NCBI GenBank assembly: GCA_947455585.1
Contig: CANGOY010000004.1
Coordinates: 1 to 22,414 of the forward strand
DNA from: Comamonadaceae bacterium
GTDB lineage: Bacteria; Pseudomonadota; Gammaproteobacteria; Burkholderiales; Burkholderiaceae_C
DNA: 22,414 nucleotides
Direction of reading: 5' to 3'
Of the stretch, positions 1-8,445 are shown in pieces (the stretch's first letter is position 1; the number at the start of each line of letters is the position of its first letter). The notes below the pieces were generated by a model. That model saw only the letters and a program-made list of their open reading frames with translations, was not told the DNA's origin and made no database searches. A program made the translations under genes and the position numbers.

Positions 1-22
1 CTACCCATAATGATGCGTCCAT
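1..22 (-). CDS. flgG: flagellar distal rod protein FlgG, first seven codons only
   Basis: An ATG at 22-20 on the minus strand reads M-D-A-S-L-W-V before the window ends. FlgG proteins typically begin M-x-x-S-L-W-x-A, so this is the expected start of the distal rod gene. A strong Shine-Dalgarno (AAAGGGGG) lies about 9 bases upstream, in the 29-base gap after flgF. The gene order flgB-C-D-E-F-G supports the call. Only the start can be seen, so the identity rests on seven residues plus position. Confidence 0.75.
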
Positions 23-51
23 GGCTTATCGCCCCCTTTAATCTGTCAAAT

Positions 52-816
52 TCAGGACACCTTCATCATGGAGGCGCCCGACTCATCGTTGGATTTGCTT
101 TCTTTGATCATTCGAATCTGATGCTCAAACGAGCGACTCTGTTCAATCAGCTTTACCATCGATGCCATTGGATTGACACTGCTACCCTCAAGGGCCTTCG
201 GTGTCAAAGAAACTGGCTCTGGTCCAGTTGCAAAGTCCGTGCCAAGTGGTTTTTCGTCAACTCGAAACAGACCATCCTCACGTTTGATCAGGTTCGTAGT
301 ACTGGCATCCCGCAGCAATAGAGTGCCTATGAGCTGTTCTTGAGGTACGCCAGGCTGTGTGGGGTCAGCGGCAAAAATTTGCCCCGTGTTAGTGATGTTG
401 ATGGTGGGGCCGACAGGAATGGTGATGGGACCGCCATCTTGGCCTTGAACCATGTGGCCTGAGCCTGTTTCCAGCACGCCGTTGGGGTTGACACGCAGAT
501 CACCACGGCGGGTAAAAGCCAGCTTTCCGTCATTGCCCGTCACGCCCAAGACCGTTTTCTGGTTCAAAGAAATGTCTAAATCACGCCCTGTGACCATCAA
601 TGGACCCGAATCTAAGCGCACACGGTCCGTGGTGTACAGACGGGGTTGCAAACGTGAATCAAAGCCCTCACCCACAGCTTGATGGGGCTGGATGGTGGCT
701 TCGAAGGTTTGCTTGAAACCCACGGTGGTCACGTTGGCAATGTCATTCGACAGCTGTTGCCGAATCAAGCGATCTTCGTTGATCGCGGCCATCGCGTTAA
801 ATGATAAGCGGTCCAT
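52..816 (-). CDS. flgF: flagellar proximal rod protein FlgF
   Basis: FlgF is a building block of the proximal rod, the periplasmic axle joining the basal body to the hook, and is exported by the flagellar type III system. At 254 residues it is close to the usual length. The N-terminal rod/hook signature is visible (residues about 20-36, QQLSNDIANVTTVGFKQ). The C-terminal rod domain contains SSVNPMASMVKLIEQSRSF, the heptad-like region shared with FlgG and FlgE. It starts 22 bases after the flgE stop, with only a weak ribosome binding site, so it is probably co-translated from the flgB promoter transcript. Nothing unusual was seen. Confidence 0.95.
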   Translation of the reverse strand: MDRLSFNAMAAINEDRLIRQQLSNDIANVTTVGFKQTFEATIQPHQAVGEGFDSRLQPRLYTTDRVRLDSGPLMVTGRDLDISLNQKTVLGVTGNDGKLAFTRRGDLRVNPNGVLETGSGHMVQGQDGGPITIPVGPTINITNTGQIFAADPTQPGVPQEQLIGTLLLRDASTTNLIKREDGLFRVDEKPLGTDFATGPEPVSLTPKALEGSSVNPMASMVKLIEQSRSFEHQIRMIKESKSNDESGASMMKVS

Positions 817-838
817 ATCAGGCTTTTAATGCAACTAA

Positions 839-3800
839 TTAGTTACGAATCTGAATGATGGTATTGGTCATTGAGGTGCTGGTTTCCATGGCCTTGGCGT
901 TGGCCTGGAAGTTACGCTGCTCAGTAATCAAGTCCACCAATTCTTGGGTCAAGTCGACGTTGGCGCGTTCGGTCGCACCAGAGCGCACGGTGCCAAAACC
1001 AGCAGAACCAGCCTCGCCGTACTTGGGCGCGCCAGAGTCAGAAGTTTTGTAATAGTTGGTGTCACCAATCTGACGTAAACCAGAGGAATTGGAGAAGTTC
1101 ACCAAGACCACTTTGGCCAATGATTTTTGTGCACCGTTGGAATAACTGGCTTGCACCAAACCGTCGTCCTTAATAGCCAAACCTACCAAGTCACCTTCAG
1201 GTGCGCCGTCTTGTGACTGCGAGAGCACCGAGAACGGTGACGCGAACTGCGTGGACTTGGAGTAATCGATGTTGATGGTCAAAGCACCCTTACCGTTTGG
1301 CAAGTAAACCGTGTCTAATTGCGCGCCTTGCTTGGGTGATACCAAGTTACCTGCGGTGTCGAATGTCAACTCACCTTTGTTGAAATACACAGGTGACCAA
1401 GCGGGCAAAGTATCAAAGCCTGCAGCGGTGGATGTTTCGTTACCGAAACCGTCGATGTAAACCGTGGCGCCTTTGGAGTCGGTCGATGGTGTGGGCTTGA
1501 TCCAAGTGGTGGTATTGCCAAATTTAGCATCCAAACTATCCAAACCCCAACGTGCATCGCCCGTGATTTTGATGTACGAGCTGGTCGACGCTGTACCGGT
1601 TGTAAATTCCAAAGCGTTCTTGGTGGCGTTGTAGCTCACGGTCACACCGCTGACGGACTGAGGCGTTAAACCATTCACAGTGGGGCCTTCTAGCTTGTTG
1701 ATGCCATCTTGCAAAGCCTCCATGAATGTGCCCATGGTGTACGTGTCTTTGGGTGGAATCACAACCGTGCCCGTGATGCCATTGACCGACACCACAAACT
1801 GGTTGTTGGTGCTGTCGACAGAGAAGTTGTTGTCAACGTTCACAGTCAAGGCGTTGCCGGTCAAAACAGCGGGGGTAGAGGCGATGCCGCGCAAGGCGTT
1901 AATCGTCGATGGCGCGACTACATAACTCGCAGGATCGCCAGTCATGCCAAGGCCTTTTGAAATTTCTGTGGCCAAACTACCTGGACGGATGTTTGTAATG
2001 GCAATGCTAGATGCATCGCCTGTGCTTCCGGAATGGAACACAAAGGTTTGCTTCACTGCGTCATATTCAACACTCATGCCATAGCGTTGATCATTGAGTG
2101 GGCGGTAAGCGGCCGTCGATGTGGAAGGCGAAAGAGGCAACCCAACATTCGAATCATTCACACCCTGCACCAGTGGGTTGCTGAGGTTCATAGCAGATTG
2201 GTCACTCGACACCGTGATCTTGGCTGTGGCATCGGTTGGCGTGAAGACCAACTTCTGAGCCGCAGTGTCATAACTGACGGTCACTTTTCCGTGATAGTCT
2301 GAACTATCGTCGATTTGCTTTTGAACTTCGCGCACCAAATCTTCATGGCGCAAGTCACCCTTACCTGCCAAGTCAATGGGCAATTTACCAATGACAGAGC
2401 TGTCTGCATTGGTCAACGACATAGAAAATGTGGGTGTACCGACCGTGGAAAAGTTAAATGGCTTCTCGCCACCGTAGGCACGCTGGATTTCGTTTGTCAA
2501 CTCGGTGGCGATCTGATTGCCAGAGAGTTTTTTGCTGACGGAGTCAGGTAAATTAGCCATCGAAGCGACCAAACCTTCTAAGCCGACGTTGACTGGATTG
2601 GTTGAACCATCCACATTGATCGTGAATAAGTTTTTCAAATCATCAATGCTGTGCATGCCTGCAAAGGCCGACGGCGCGGGGTTACCGTCTGAATTGGCAA
2701 CTTCTCCAAACGAGGTTGAAGATGCATCCAAGATATCAATATCTTGGGTGATCACCGTGCCATTGGATGTCAGTGGATCCTTGGCCATGACATCAATGCC
2801 CGTGCCTGCCGTATTGAGTGTTGCCACGTAGGACGAAGAAAACGTCGCATTGGCATTGAGCTTGTCGGCGAATGTGGACAGCGTATCTGTTGCCTCACCC
2901 GTGATCGTTGTTTGATTAGGTGCTGTACCGAAAATGGCTTTGTATGGTGCTGCGCCAGAACCTGTTGCCGATGGCGTGAAAGTGGCTGTGAATCGGGGAT
3001 ATTCAGTGTCATTAGGCGTCGAAACAATGGGGTTTGTTGCGCTGGTGGTGCTGGCTATACCCTGGGTAATTTGAAAATTGCTTTTGATATCCATCGCACT
3101 GACGTTGTGATCAATCGCTGTAATTTTCAACTCGCCAGTAGCGTATGTGGTTTTGGTTGGGTCAGGTGCTGTTGCTGTTGTCGCTGTGCTCGATGCCGTC
3201 AAACTGATGTCACTCAATTTGCGACCCGCTGCGTCTTTGACTTCCAAACTTTCGACACCCGCCGCACTCACAACTGACACGCTCAAATCTGTTGCGTCTT
3301 TGTCTTCTGAGCGCAATCGCTTTTGAATTTCTGCTGCTAGCGCAGTCATGGTGGTGCCACTTGGGTTCAGATTGCCCAAATTGATTGTTTTACCAGCGAC
3401 TGTCAAACTGAAACTAGAAAAATCTGATGTGGTCGGATTGGATGAACCAAACGCGGCACCCACCAAGGTTGCTTTTGTGGCCGCTTGTGCGACATAGGAT
3501 GTGGAAAAACTGGCGTTTGAATTCAGGGCATTGGCGACATCCAATGATGTGGGCGCTGCGTTGTTCACGGATGGAACAGCAACTTTGACAGGCGCAGCCG
3601 CAGGCCCAAAGGTCACACTGACATCATCAGAACTACTCAAGTTGGTTGTATTGAGTTGGTAGGTCACAGCGCTGCTGCCCTGCTTCCACAACAGGTCTGA
3701 TTTATCTAAGTTCTGATACGTGGAAAAATCAATGCCATCGTTTGAGCCTGTACCCAAGTTGGTGGCAGTCCCCCCTACCACCGTAGCTGGCTGAGAGACT

Positions 3801-4669
3801 TGAACGTTGGTCAAATCGTTCAAACCAAATTTGATGGTTTTCTTAGAGAAACTGCTATTGAGCGCTGCAATCTCTTCAGGGGTTTTGAAGTCGCTTTTCG
3901 CTTTGAGCTCACCGTATTTGTTGACGTACATCACGTCGCCCGTCGAGTTTGTCGCTTGTTGCAAGGACGCATTCACCAGCTTGTCGCCCACATACACATA
4001 GGTTTGCCATTTGTTGTTGGGCTTGGCTTGGCTCGCATCTTGTGTTTTGACGTAGTACACAGAAGCCAAATAAGAGTTACCACCCGCGTCATACACCGTC
4101 AGCGCTGTGCTTTTGTTGTACGTGGTGGGATCGTTGCGATCAAATGCCTTTGTCACCACGGTGGCATCAGCTGGGAAGTTCAAACCCAACTGCACCTTGC
4201 TGGTTTGCACCGCCATACCCGTGGTTTTTTGCGGGATGGTCAACACGTTCATGTCATTCAAGTTCGCTTTGCCGGACGAGTCAACTGACGCTGCCATCAA
4301 TTTTTGGCCGGCTGAGTTCACCACGTTGTATTGGTCGTTCATCATGAACACACCGTTACGCGTGAAGATGTCTTGGAATCCGTCTTGAGATTTCAAAGGA
4401 AAGAAACCGTCACCGCTGATAGCCAAGTCCAAGGTATTCGACGAGAACACCAAGTTACCTTGACCGAACTCTTGCGACACCTTCTTCAAAGCGACACCTT
4501 GACCAATCGTTGCATCGGCTTTTTGCAGTGGCGAGGTGGCAAAAATATCGCCAAAGTCTGTACGACTGCGTTTAAAACCCGTGGTCGAAACGTTGGCAAT
4601 GTTGTTAGAGGTGACACCCATTTGGGCAGTCGCGGCATTCAAACCTGTGAGCGCGGTGTAGAAAGACAT
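839..4669 (-). CDS. flgE: flagellar hook protein FlgE, greatly enlarged
   Basis: This encodes the hook subunit, the universal joint between rod and filament. The ends are canonical: an N-terminal D0/D1 signature (MGVTSNNIANVSTTGFKRSR, residues about 17-36) and a C-terminal region with ASPFSVLSQSQDGAPEGDL, NVDLTQELVDLITEQRNFQANAK and a terminal IIQIRN. The family is usually about 400-450 residues; this protein has 1276. The extra roughly 775 residues lie at about 285-1060, the surface-exposed D2/D3 zone. They contain repeated beta-rich units: LNSNASFSTSYVA (382-394) versus LNANATFSSSYVA (604-616), and three copies of a VxYDxxxxxxxF strand pair near 795, 864 and 1008. Some resemble Flagellin_IN-type modules. 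The insert is rich in Ser, Thr, Ala and Asp, with no visible Cys. The start is backed by AGGAG 10 bases upstream. The reading frame is intact throughout. Confidence 0.97.
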   Translation of the reverse strand: MSFYTALTGLNAATAQMGVTSNNIANVSTTGFKRSRTDFGDIFATSPLQKADATIGQGVALKKVSQEFGQGNLVFSSNTLDLAISGDGFFPLKSQDGFQDIFTRNGVFMMNDQYNVVNSAGQKLMAASVDSSGKANLNDMNVLTIPQKTTGMAVQTSKVQLGLNFPADATVVTKAFDRNDPTTYNKSTALTVYDAGGNSYLASVYYVKTQDASQAKPNNKWQTYVYVGDKLVNASLQQATNSTGDVMYVNKYGELKAKSDFKTPEEIAALNSSFSKKTIKFGLNDLTNVQVSQPATVVGGTATNLGTGSNDGIDFSTYQNLDKSDLLWKQGSSAVTYQLNTTNLSSSDDVSVTFGPAAAPVKVAVPSVNNAAPTSLDVANALNSNASFSTSYVAQAATKATLVGAAFGSSNPTTSDFSSFSLTVAGKTINLGNLNPSGTTMTALAAEIQKRLRSEDKDATDLSVSVVSAAGVESLEVKDAAGRKLSDISLTASSTATTATAPDPTKTTYATGELKITAIDHNVSAMDIKSNFQITQGIASTTSATNPIVSTPNDTEYPRFTATFTPSATGSGAAPYKAIFGTAPNQTTITGEATDTLSTFADKLNANATFSSSYVATLNTAGTGIDVMAKDPLTSNGTVITQDIDILDASSTSFGEVANSDGNPAPSAFAGMHSIDDLKNLFTINVDGSTNPVNVGLEGLVASMANLPDSVSKKLSGNQIATELTNEIQRAYGGEKPFNFSTVGTPTFSMSLTNADSSVIGKLPIDLAGKGDLRHEDLVREVQKQIDDSSDYHGKVTVSYDTAAQKLVFTPTDATAKITVSSDQSAMNLSNPLVQGVNDSNVGLPLSPSTSTAAYRPLNDQRYGMSVEYDAVKQTFVFHSGSTGDASSIAITNIRPGSLATEISKGLGMTGDPASYVVAPSTINALRGIASTPAVLTGNALTVNVDNNFSVDSTNNQFVVSVNGITGTVVIPPKDTYTMGTFMEALQDGINKLEGPTVNGLTPQSVSGVTVSYNATKNALEFTTGTASTSSYIKITGDARWGLDSLDAKFGNTTTWIKPTPSTDSKGATVYIDGFGNETSTAAGFDTLPAWSPVYFNKGELTFDTAGNLVSPKQGAQLDTVYLPNGKGALTINIDYSKSTQFASPFSVLSQSQDGAPEGDLVGLAIKDDGLVQASYSNGAQKSLAKVVLVNFSNSSGLRQIGDTNYYKTSDSGAPKYGEAGSAGFGTVRSGATERANVDLTQELVDLITEQRNFQANAKAMETSTSMTNTIIQIRN

Positions 4670-4708
4670 TTTGCTTTAGCTCCTGAGAGAAATTCTGAAA
4701 TCTAAGAA

Positions 4709-5410
4709 TTAGTTGCTGATGCGTTTGACGTCAGCCAAGTTGACGGTTTTGCCGCCAGCGACCTCTAGCAACATCGCACCATCCGATGTGCCCGCGCTCT
4801 TGACAGCGGTCACCGTGGCATAGGTATTGACGGTTGGCTTAGTTGTTACGCCTTGGCTGTTGACGGTAGCCACGTAACGATAGGTACCGTTCGCCACGGC
4901 CGTTCCACCATCGTTCATACCGTCCCATGACAACGTGACATCGCCAGGAGGCTGCGCCCCCATGATTTGGGTGCGAACCAAAATGCCATTGCTGTCAAAT
5001 ACTTGTAACTGAATGCCATCTGCACCTGTTGGCACATTGATCGTGCCCTGAGCCACCGTAGTGTCAGTAACTTGAACAGGGCCATCTGGCACAGCCACTT
5101 GCTTACCCATCAAACCAGCAGCGCCCAACATGCGGTCATTGCTCATGCTGGAAACCATGCTGTCCATAGAAGTCTTCATTGCTGTAGTAGCTTCGAGTTG
5201 CGAGAACTGTGCAAGTTGCGCCACGAACGCTTCGTTTTTCACAGGATCAGTTGGATCTTGGTTTTTCAACTGTGTAGTGAACAGCGTCAAAAACTCGCCC
5301 TGCCCCATCGTTGTGCTTTGGGGTGTAGCAGCTTTTTGTGCCGCATATTGGGCAGTTGTCATGATGCCGCTAGGCAACGAACTTAGACTTGAGGTTGTAT
5401 CGATGGACAT
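4709..5410 (-). CDS. flgD: flagellar hook cap / hook assembly scaffold FlgD
   Basis: FlgD caps the growing hook and directs insertion of FlgE subunits; it is not kept in the finished flagellum. The N-terminal FlgD signature is clear at residues about 36-75 (GEFLTLFTTQLKNQDPTDP followed by AFVAQLAQFSQLE). The C-terminal half (about 100-230) has the expected Tudor/Ig-like beta pattern, including TLSWDGMNDGGTAVANGTYRY. At 233 residues the length is normal. AGGAG lies about 8 bases before the ATG. It sits between flgC and flgE with short gaps, as usual for this operon. Confidence 0.96.
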   Translation of the reverse strand: MSIDTTSSLSSLPSGIMTTAQYAAQKAATPQSTTMGQGEFLTLFTTQLKNQDPTDPVKNEAFVAQLAQFSQLEATTAMKTSMDSMVSSMSNDRMLGAAGLMGKQVAVPDGPVQVTDTTVAQGTINVPTGADGIQLQVFDSNGILVRTQIMGAQPPGDVTLSWDGMNDGGTAVANGTYRYVATVNSQGVTTKPTVNTYATVTAVKSAGTSDGAMLLEVAGGKTVNLADVKRISN

Positions 5411-5432
5411 TTAAGGCTCCTGTATAGCTTGA

Positions 5433-5858
5433 TCAGCTCTTGGTAATTTCAAGGGTGCGCATCATCAATTGACGAGCGGTGTTCACCACTTCAACGTTGT
5501 TTTGGTAAGACCGCGAAGCAGCCATCATGTCGACCATTTCGGACATTTCATTCACGTTAGAGTGAAAGACATAACCCTCTTTATCGGCCAGTGGATTACC
5601 TGGCTCCCATGTCTTGCGAATGGGGGCGGGGTCGTTGACAATTCGGTCAACTTTGACGCCACCAACAAACTGTGCGCCACCGTGTGTCATTTGTTCGTCC
5701 ATCAATGCCTTGAAGAGCGGACGACGACCGCGATAGGCTTCTTCTTCAGAGCCCGCGACGGAATTGGCGTTGGCCAAGTTGGAAGCTGTGGTGTTCATGC
5801 GAACCGCTTGCGCATTGAGCGCCGTGCCCGCAATTCCAAAGACGTTATCTAGTTGCAT
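5433..5858 (-). CDS. flgC: flagellar proximal rod protein FlgC
   Basis: FlgC is a proximal rod subunit. The N-terminal rod signature is present (NAQAVRMNTTASNLANANS, residues about 16-34), and so is the typical C-terminus (NVNEMSEMVDMMAASRSYQ, then MRTLEITKS). The 141-residue length is standard. The gene begins 6 bases after the flgB stop, and its Shine-Dalgarno (GGGGAG) is formed by the last two sense codons of flgB, which favours translational coupling of the two rod proteins. Confidence 0.96.
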   Translation of the reverse strand: MQLDNVFGIAGTALNAQAVRMNTTASNLANANSVAGSEEEAYRGRRPLFKALMDEQMTHGGAQFVGGVKVDRIVNDPAPIRKTWEPGNPLADKEGYVFHSNVNEMSEMVDMMAASRSYQNNVEVVNTARQLMMRTLEITKS

Positions 5859-5864
5859 ATCTCA

Positions 5865-6248
5865 TTACTCCCCGCGCATGGCTTTGCGCATGCCGCTGAT
5901 GCGGTTTTCCAAGAACTGCAATGTCGCCTGATATTCAGAGGCGGCCTTACCGTATTGGGCTTGCTCCACGTTCATCTCAACGGTATTGCCGTCAAATGAG
6001 CTGTTGAAGGGTGTGCGATAGCGCATACCGTTGTCCGGGGCTTCTTGCAGTCCCGCAAAGTGTTTTTCGTTGGTGGCTGTCAAATATTCAGTCTTAGCTT
6101 CTTTGAGCATCGCCTTGAAATCAACGTCTTGCGCTTTGTAATTAGGCGTGTCGGCGTTGGCGATATTGCGCGCCAAGACTTCCATGCGCTGTCCCCTTAC
6201 GCCAAGGGCACGCTCATGTATTCCGAAAGCTGTTTGAAAAACGTCCAC
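5865..6248 (-). CDS. flgB: flagellar proximal rod protein FlgB
   Basis: FlgB is the first proximal rod subunit. The rod motif is at residues about 20-36 (MEVLARNIANADTPNYKAQ), and the protein ends in the usual amphipathic helix (LQFLENRISGMRKAMRGE). Two GTG starts are in frame, at 6272 and 6248. I choose 6248 because AGGAG lies 7 bases upstream of it and because NIANADTP then falls at about residue 28, the register seen in E. coli FlgB. The 6272 start would add eight residues and has a poorly placed purine stretch. The product is about 127 residues. It is the first gene of the operon behind the sigma-54 promoter at 6307-6322, leaving a leader of roughly 50 bases. Confidence 0.93.
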   Translation of the reverse strand: MDVFQTAFGIHERALGVRGQRMEVLARNIANADTPNYKAQDVDFKAMLKEAKTEYLTATNEKHFAGLQEAPDNGMRYRTPFNSSFDGNTVEMNVEQAQYGKAASEYQATLQFLENRISGMRKAMRGE

Positions 6249-6306
6249 AACAAGACTCCTGTTTATTGACACCTGGCCTCAAGTTCTGAGACCTCGTATC
6301 GATTTA

Positions 6307-6322
6307 TGCAAGAGCTGTGCCA
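6307..6322 (-). promoter_or_regulatory. sigma-54 promoter of flgBCDEFG
   Basis: Read on the minus strand the site is TGGCACAGCTCTTGCA. It matches the sigma-54 consensus TGGCACR-N4-TTGCW at every defined position, with the required GG-N10-GC spacing. It should start transcription near 6296, about 48 bases before the preferred flgB start. A sigma-54 activator gene lies in the same window (12836-13936). Confidence 0.9.
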
Positions 6323-6342
6323 CAGTGGTTTTGACGGTGTGA

Positions 6343-6364
6343 GCGGCAAAACTTTGCCGCTTTT
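6343..6364. repeat. perfect inverted repeat between the transglycosylase-like gene and flgB
   Basis: GCGGCAAA (6343-6350) and TTTGCCGC (6353-6360) form a perfect 8-base inverted repeat around two bases; as RNA this would be about a 7-pair stem with a 4-base loop. It lies just after the stop of the minus-strand gene at 6371 and before the flgB promoter. The run of T (6361-6364) is on the plus-strand side. The minus-strand transcript would therefore have no U tract after the stem, so it is at best an imperfect terminator for that gene. Confidence 0.5.
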
Positions 6365-6370
6365 GAGAAA

Positions 6371-7537
6371 TTAACGAACTTCCGTCACCGCAGCTTGAGC
6401 TGCGTAGGCGCTCATGCGAGCCGCCTGCATGGAGGGGCGTTGCGCCACCTCCGTACCCAAACGTTCATTGGCGTTTTGATGCAAACCAGCCAAGATAGAG
6501 TTGCGTGTGATGGGGGCACGCATGTCGCGGTTCACATGCAAGTAAGCCGCTTGCTGACCTGGAATATTCAAGGCTGCATTGGGTCGGGTTTCATTTCGCG
6601 CAGCTGGGGTGAGCACTGTTAAGTACAGATCATCCAAACCGACAGGACCAAAGTTCTTCAAGCCTGTGTCATCAAAATACTTGCCCACCATGTCGAGTTG
6701 CTGCAACACGCTGTGACCCAAAATGGCTTTGGGGTTAGCACCAAAACCAGCGCTGGCAGCACCTCGATCAGGGCCATCACAAAACTGAATGATGCCGTGA
6801 CAACGGCTGTTGGAAGCTTTGGGATTCATGCCATCGCTTTCCATCAAAGTAAGGCGTGCAAAGTCATCTGGCGCAAAACGGTGTTCTTGTGAGAGCTGAA
6901 CAATTTTGTTCATCACAGCTTGTTTGTCTTGCGCCGGAATAAAGCCTTTTTCAATAGCGCGATCGATTGTTTTTTCTAGCACCACGTTGCCACTGCGATC
7001 TGAACGCGTGAGCAACTGCACTTGAGCAGTGCTAGCCAAGGCGGCGCTACCTAAAGCTGTGTTGGTGCTGAGGGTGTTGACGTTTGCAGCAGGTGTGACC
7101 GCTGGTGTGGCCGCAGCCACAGCAGCAGCTTTGTTGGCTGCTATAGCTTGGTTCACGGCCTGAGCTTGTTGCAATGAAAAGCCCAAACTGTCCAGATTCA
7201 ACTGCTGACCTGGGTGAATCATGTTGGGGTTGCTAATGTTGTTCGACCTAGCCACAGTTTGCGCCAAACGCATGGCTTCGTTGTTAGAAATGTTCACCCC
7301 ACGCGATGCCATTTGCTCGCGCACTATACCCGTCAAGGTTTGACCTGAACGCACCGCCGTGTTCCAAGGCGCACTGCTGCCCTCCGGGGCCAACGAGCCA
7401 GACAGGCTGGCGTTGGCCATCGCACGCGCGAAAGCGGGTGCGGTACGGGCATACGCCAACTGACTCCGCGGCAGCTGGGGCATGCCTGAAGAGTCGGTGG
7501 TGTTCACCTGAGGGTTGTAGGACGGGTCGAGTCGCAT
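6371..7537 (-). CDS. LysM plus lytic-transglycosylase-like protein, probably flagellar
   Basis: A 388-residue protein. Residues about 62-117 resemble a LysM peptidoglycan-binding unit (VRSGQTLTGIVREQ... then IHPGQQLNLDSL). An Ala-rich linker (about 125-170) follows. Residues about 205-340 resemble a lysozyme-like/SLT fold, with LTLMESDGMNPKASNSRC, where E233 is the likely catalytic acid, followed by HGIIQFCDGP. No Sec signal peptide or lipobox is visible at the N-terminus, so it may leave through the flagellar export apparatus, as FlgJ does, or act by another route. GGAG lies 6 bases before the ATG. It sits just upstream of flgB in the same direction and is divergent from flgA. A peptidoglycan hydrolase opening a hole for the rod fits this place, but the role is inferred. 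Confidence 0.75.
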   Translation of the reverse strand: MRLDPSYNPQVNTTDSSGMPQLPRSQLAYARTAPAFARAMANASLSGSLAPEGSSAPWNTAVRSGQTLTGIVREQMASRGVNISNNEAMRLAQTVARSNNISNPNMIHPGQQLNLDSLGFSLQQAQAVNQAIAANKAAAVAAATPAVTPAANVNTLSTNTALGSAALASTAQVQLLTRSDRSGNVVLEKTIDRAIEKGFIPAQDKQAVMNKIVQLSQEHRFAPDDFARLTLMESDGMNPKASNSRCHGIIQFCDGPDRGAASAGFGANPKAILGHSVLQQLDMVGKYFDDTGLKNFGPVGLDDLYLTVLTPAARNETRPNAALNIPGQQAAYLHVNRDMRAPITRNSILAGLHQNANERLGTEVAQRPSMQAARMSAYAAQAAVTEVR

Positions 7538-7570
7538 GGAAGGCTCCGTTTAATCGGTCCGTAAAAAAGT

Positions 7571-7586
7571 TGGCTTTGTTCTTGCT
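7571..7586 (+). promoter_or_regulatory. sigma-54 promoter of flgA
   Basis: TGGCTTTGTTCTTGCT keeps GG-N10-GC spacing and matches TGGC and TTGCT of the sigma-54 consensus; only the ACR part of the -24 box differs. Predicted start is near 7597, about 37 bases before the flgA ATG. It lies in the 96-base divergent gap with the transglycosylase-like gene. Confidence 0.75.
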
Positions 7587-7633
7587 TGTAAGGTTGGGTC
7601 TGAACTTATGTCAAAACATCAACACCGACCCGT

Positions 7634-8410
7634 ATGACTACGCAATTGCTGTGCCTAAAAAAAACCGACACCCCACGCGCAAAGCGCTGGGTGTTGTGGC
7701 TGGCTGCATCCGTACTAAGCCAGGCTCAGCTTGGGCTAGCGGCAGATTCGGTGTTGGAGACCAGCGCCTTCGAAGCACTGCAAGAACAAGCCAAACAATG
7801 GGCGGCCACGCACCCAGCATTTCAAGGAAAAAAGGTCCAAGTGGTGCCTGTAGACCCCCGCATCACGGTGCAAAGCTGTCAACAAAACCTGCAATTCGAG
7901 CACCCCTTCCCCAATCAGCCCGCCATTCGAGTACGCTGTGCTCAGCCTGCGTGGCAGCTTTTCGTCAACTTGAACACAGGTCAAGCCATCGCTCCTGCCA
8001 ATCGCACTAGCCCGGCAGCGCCTGCACTTTACAAAGTCTTGGTGTCTAAAGAGCTGCTCAAGCGCGGCACGGTCATCACACCTGCGATGTTCAGTTACGC
8101 CGAAATGCCAACCGCTGGCATGGAAAATCAAATCATTACCGATGCTAATTTATTAAAAAATATGGAGTTGGTGCGTGACCTCACGCCCAACACCCCTCTG
8201 CGTTCGTACGATGTGAAGACCGCTGTGTTGGTCAAGCGCGGACAAGAGGTTCAGGTCACAGCAGGCGAAGGACAAGGCTTTTCCATAACAATGCGCGCGG
8301 AAGCATTGCAAGATGGTGGTTTAGGTGAACAAATTCGCTTGAAAAATGTCGAGTCGGGTCGATCACTATATGGCGTGATTACTGGACCGAATGCCGCGAA
8401 ACTGAGGTGA
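7634..8410 (+). CDS. flgA: flagellar P-ring assembly chaperone FlgA
   Basis: FlgA is a periplasmic chaperone for FlgI during P-ring assembly. A long polar N-terminus (KKTDTPRAKR) is followed by a hydrophobic core and a likely signal-peptidase site near GLAA|DS (about residue 37). The N-terminal domain has two cysteines (C82, C102) that could form the family disulfide. From about residue 133 the SAF-like domain follows (LVSKELLKRGTVITPAMF), and the C-terminal barrel includes VKRGQEVQVTAGEGQGFSI. The 258-residue length is normal. No convincing Shine-Dalgarno precedes the ATG, so the start is somewhat uncertain. The promoter at 7571-7586 suggests sigma-54 control. Confidence 0.93.
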   Translation: MTTQLLCLKKTDTPRAKRWVLWLAASVLSQAQLGLAADSVLETSAFEALQEQAKQWAATHPAFQGKKVQVVPVDPRITVQSCQQNLQFEHPFPNQPAIRVRCAQPAWQLFVNLNTGQAIAPANRTSPAAPALYKVLVSKELLKRGTVITPAMFSYAEMPTAGMENQIITDANLLKNMELVRDLTPNTPLRSYDVKTAVLVKRGQEVQVTAGEGQGFSITMRAEALQDGGLGEQIRLKNVESGRSLYGVITGPNAAKLR

Positions 8411-8445
8411 AAAGTGGTATTTAAAAAGATATTTCAAAAAAACGC

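Noticed and set aside
2744..3277. Long plus-strand open frame (177 codons) opposite flgE
   Set aside because: It lies wholly inside flgE on the other strand and reads as Cys/Arg-rich nonsense; a shadow of a real gene. Other antisense frames across the window look the same.
7551..7578. Possible sigma-28 promoter for the transglycosylase-like gene (ACCGATTA as -10)
   Set aside because: The start site would fall on the Shine-Dalgarno about 7 bases before the ATG and the -35 box is poor.
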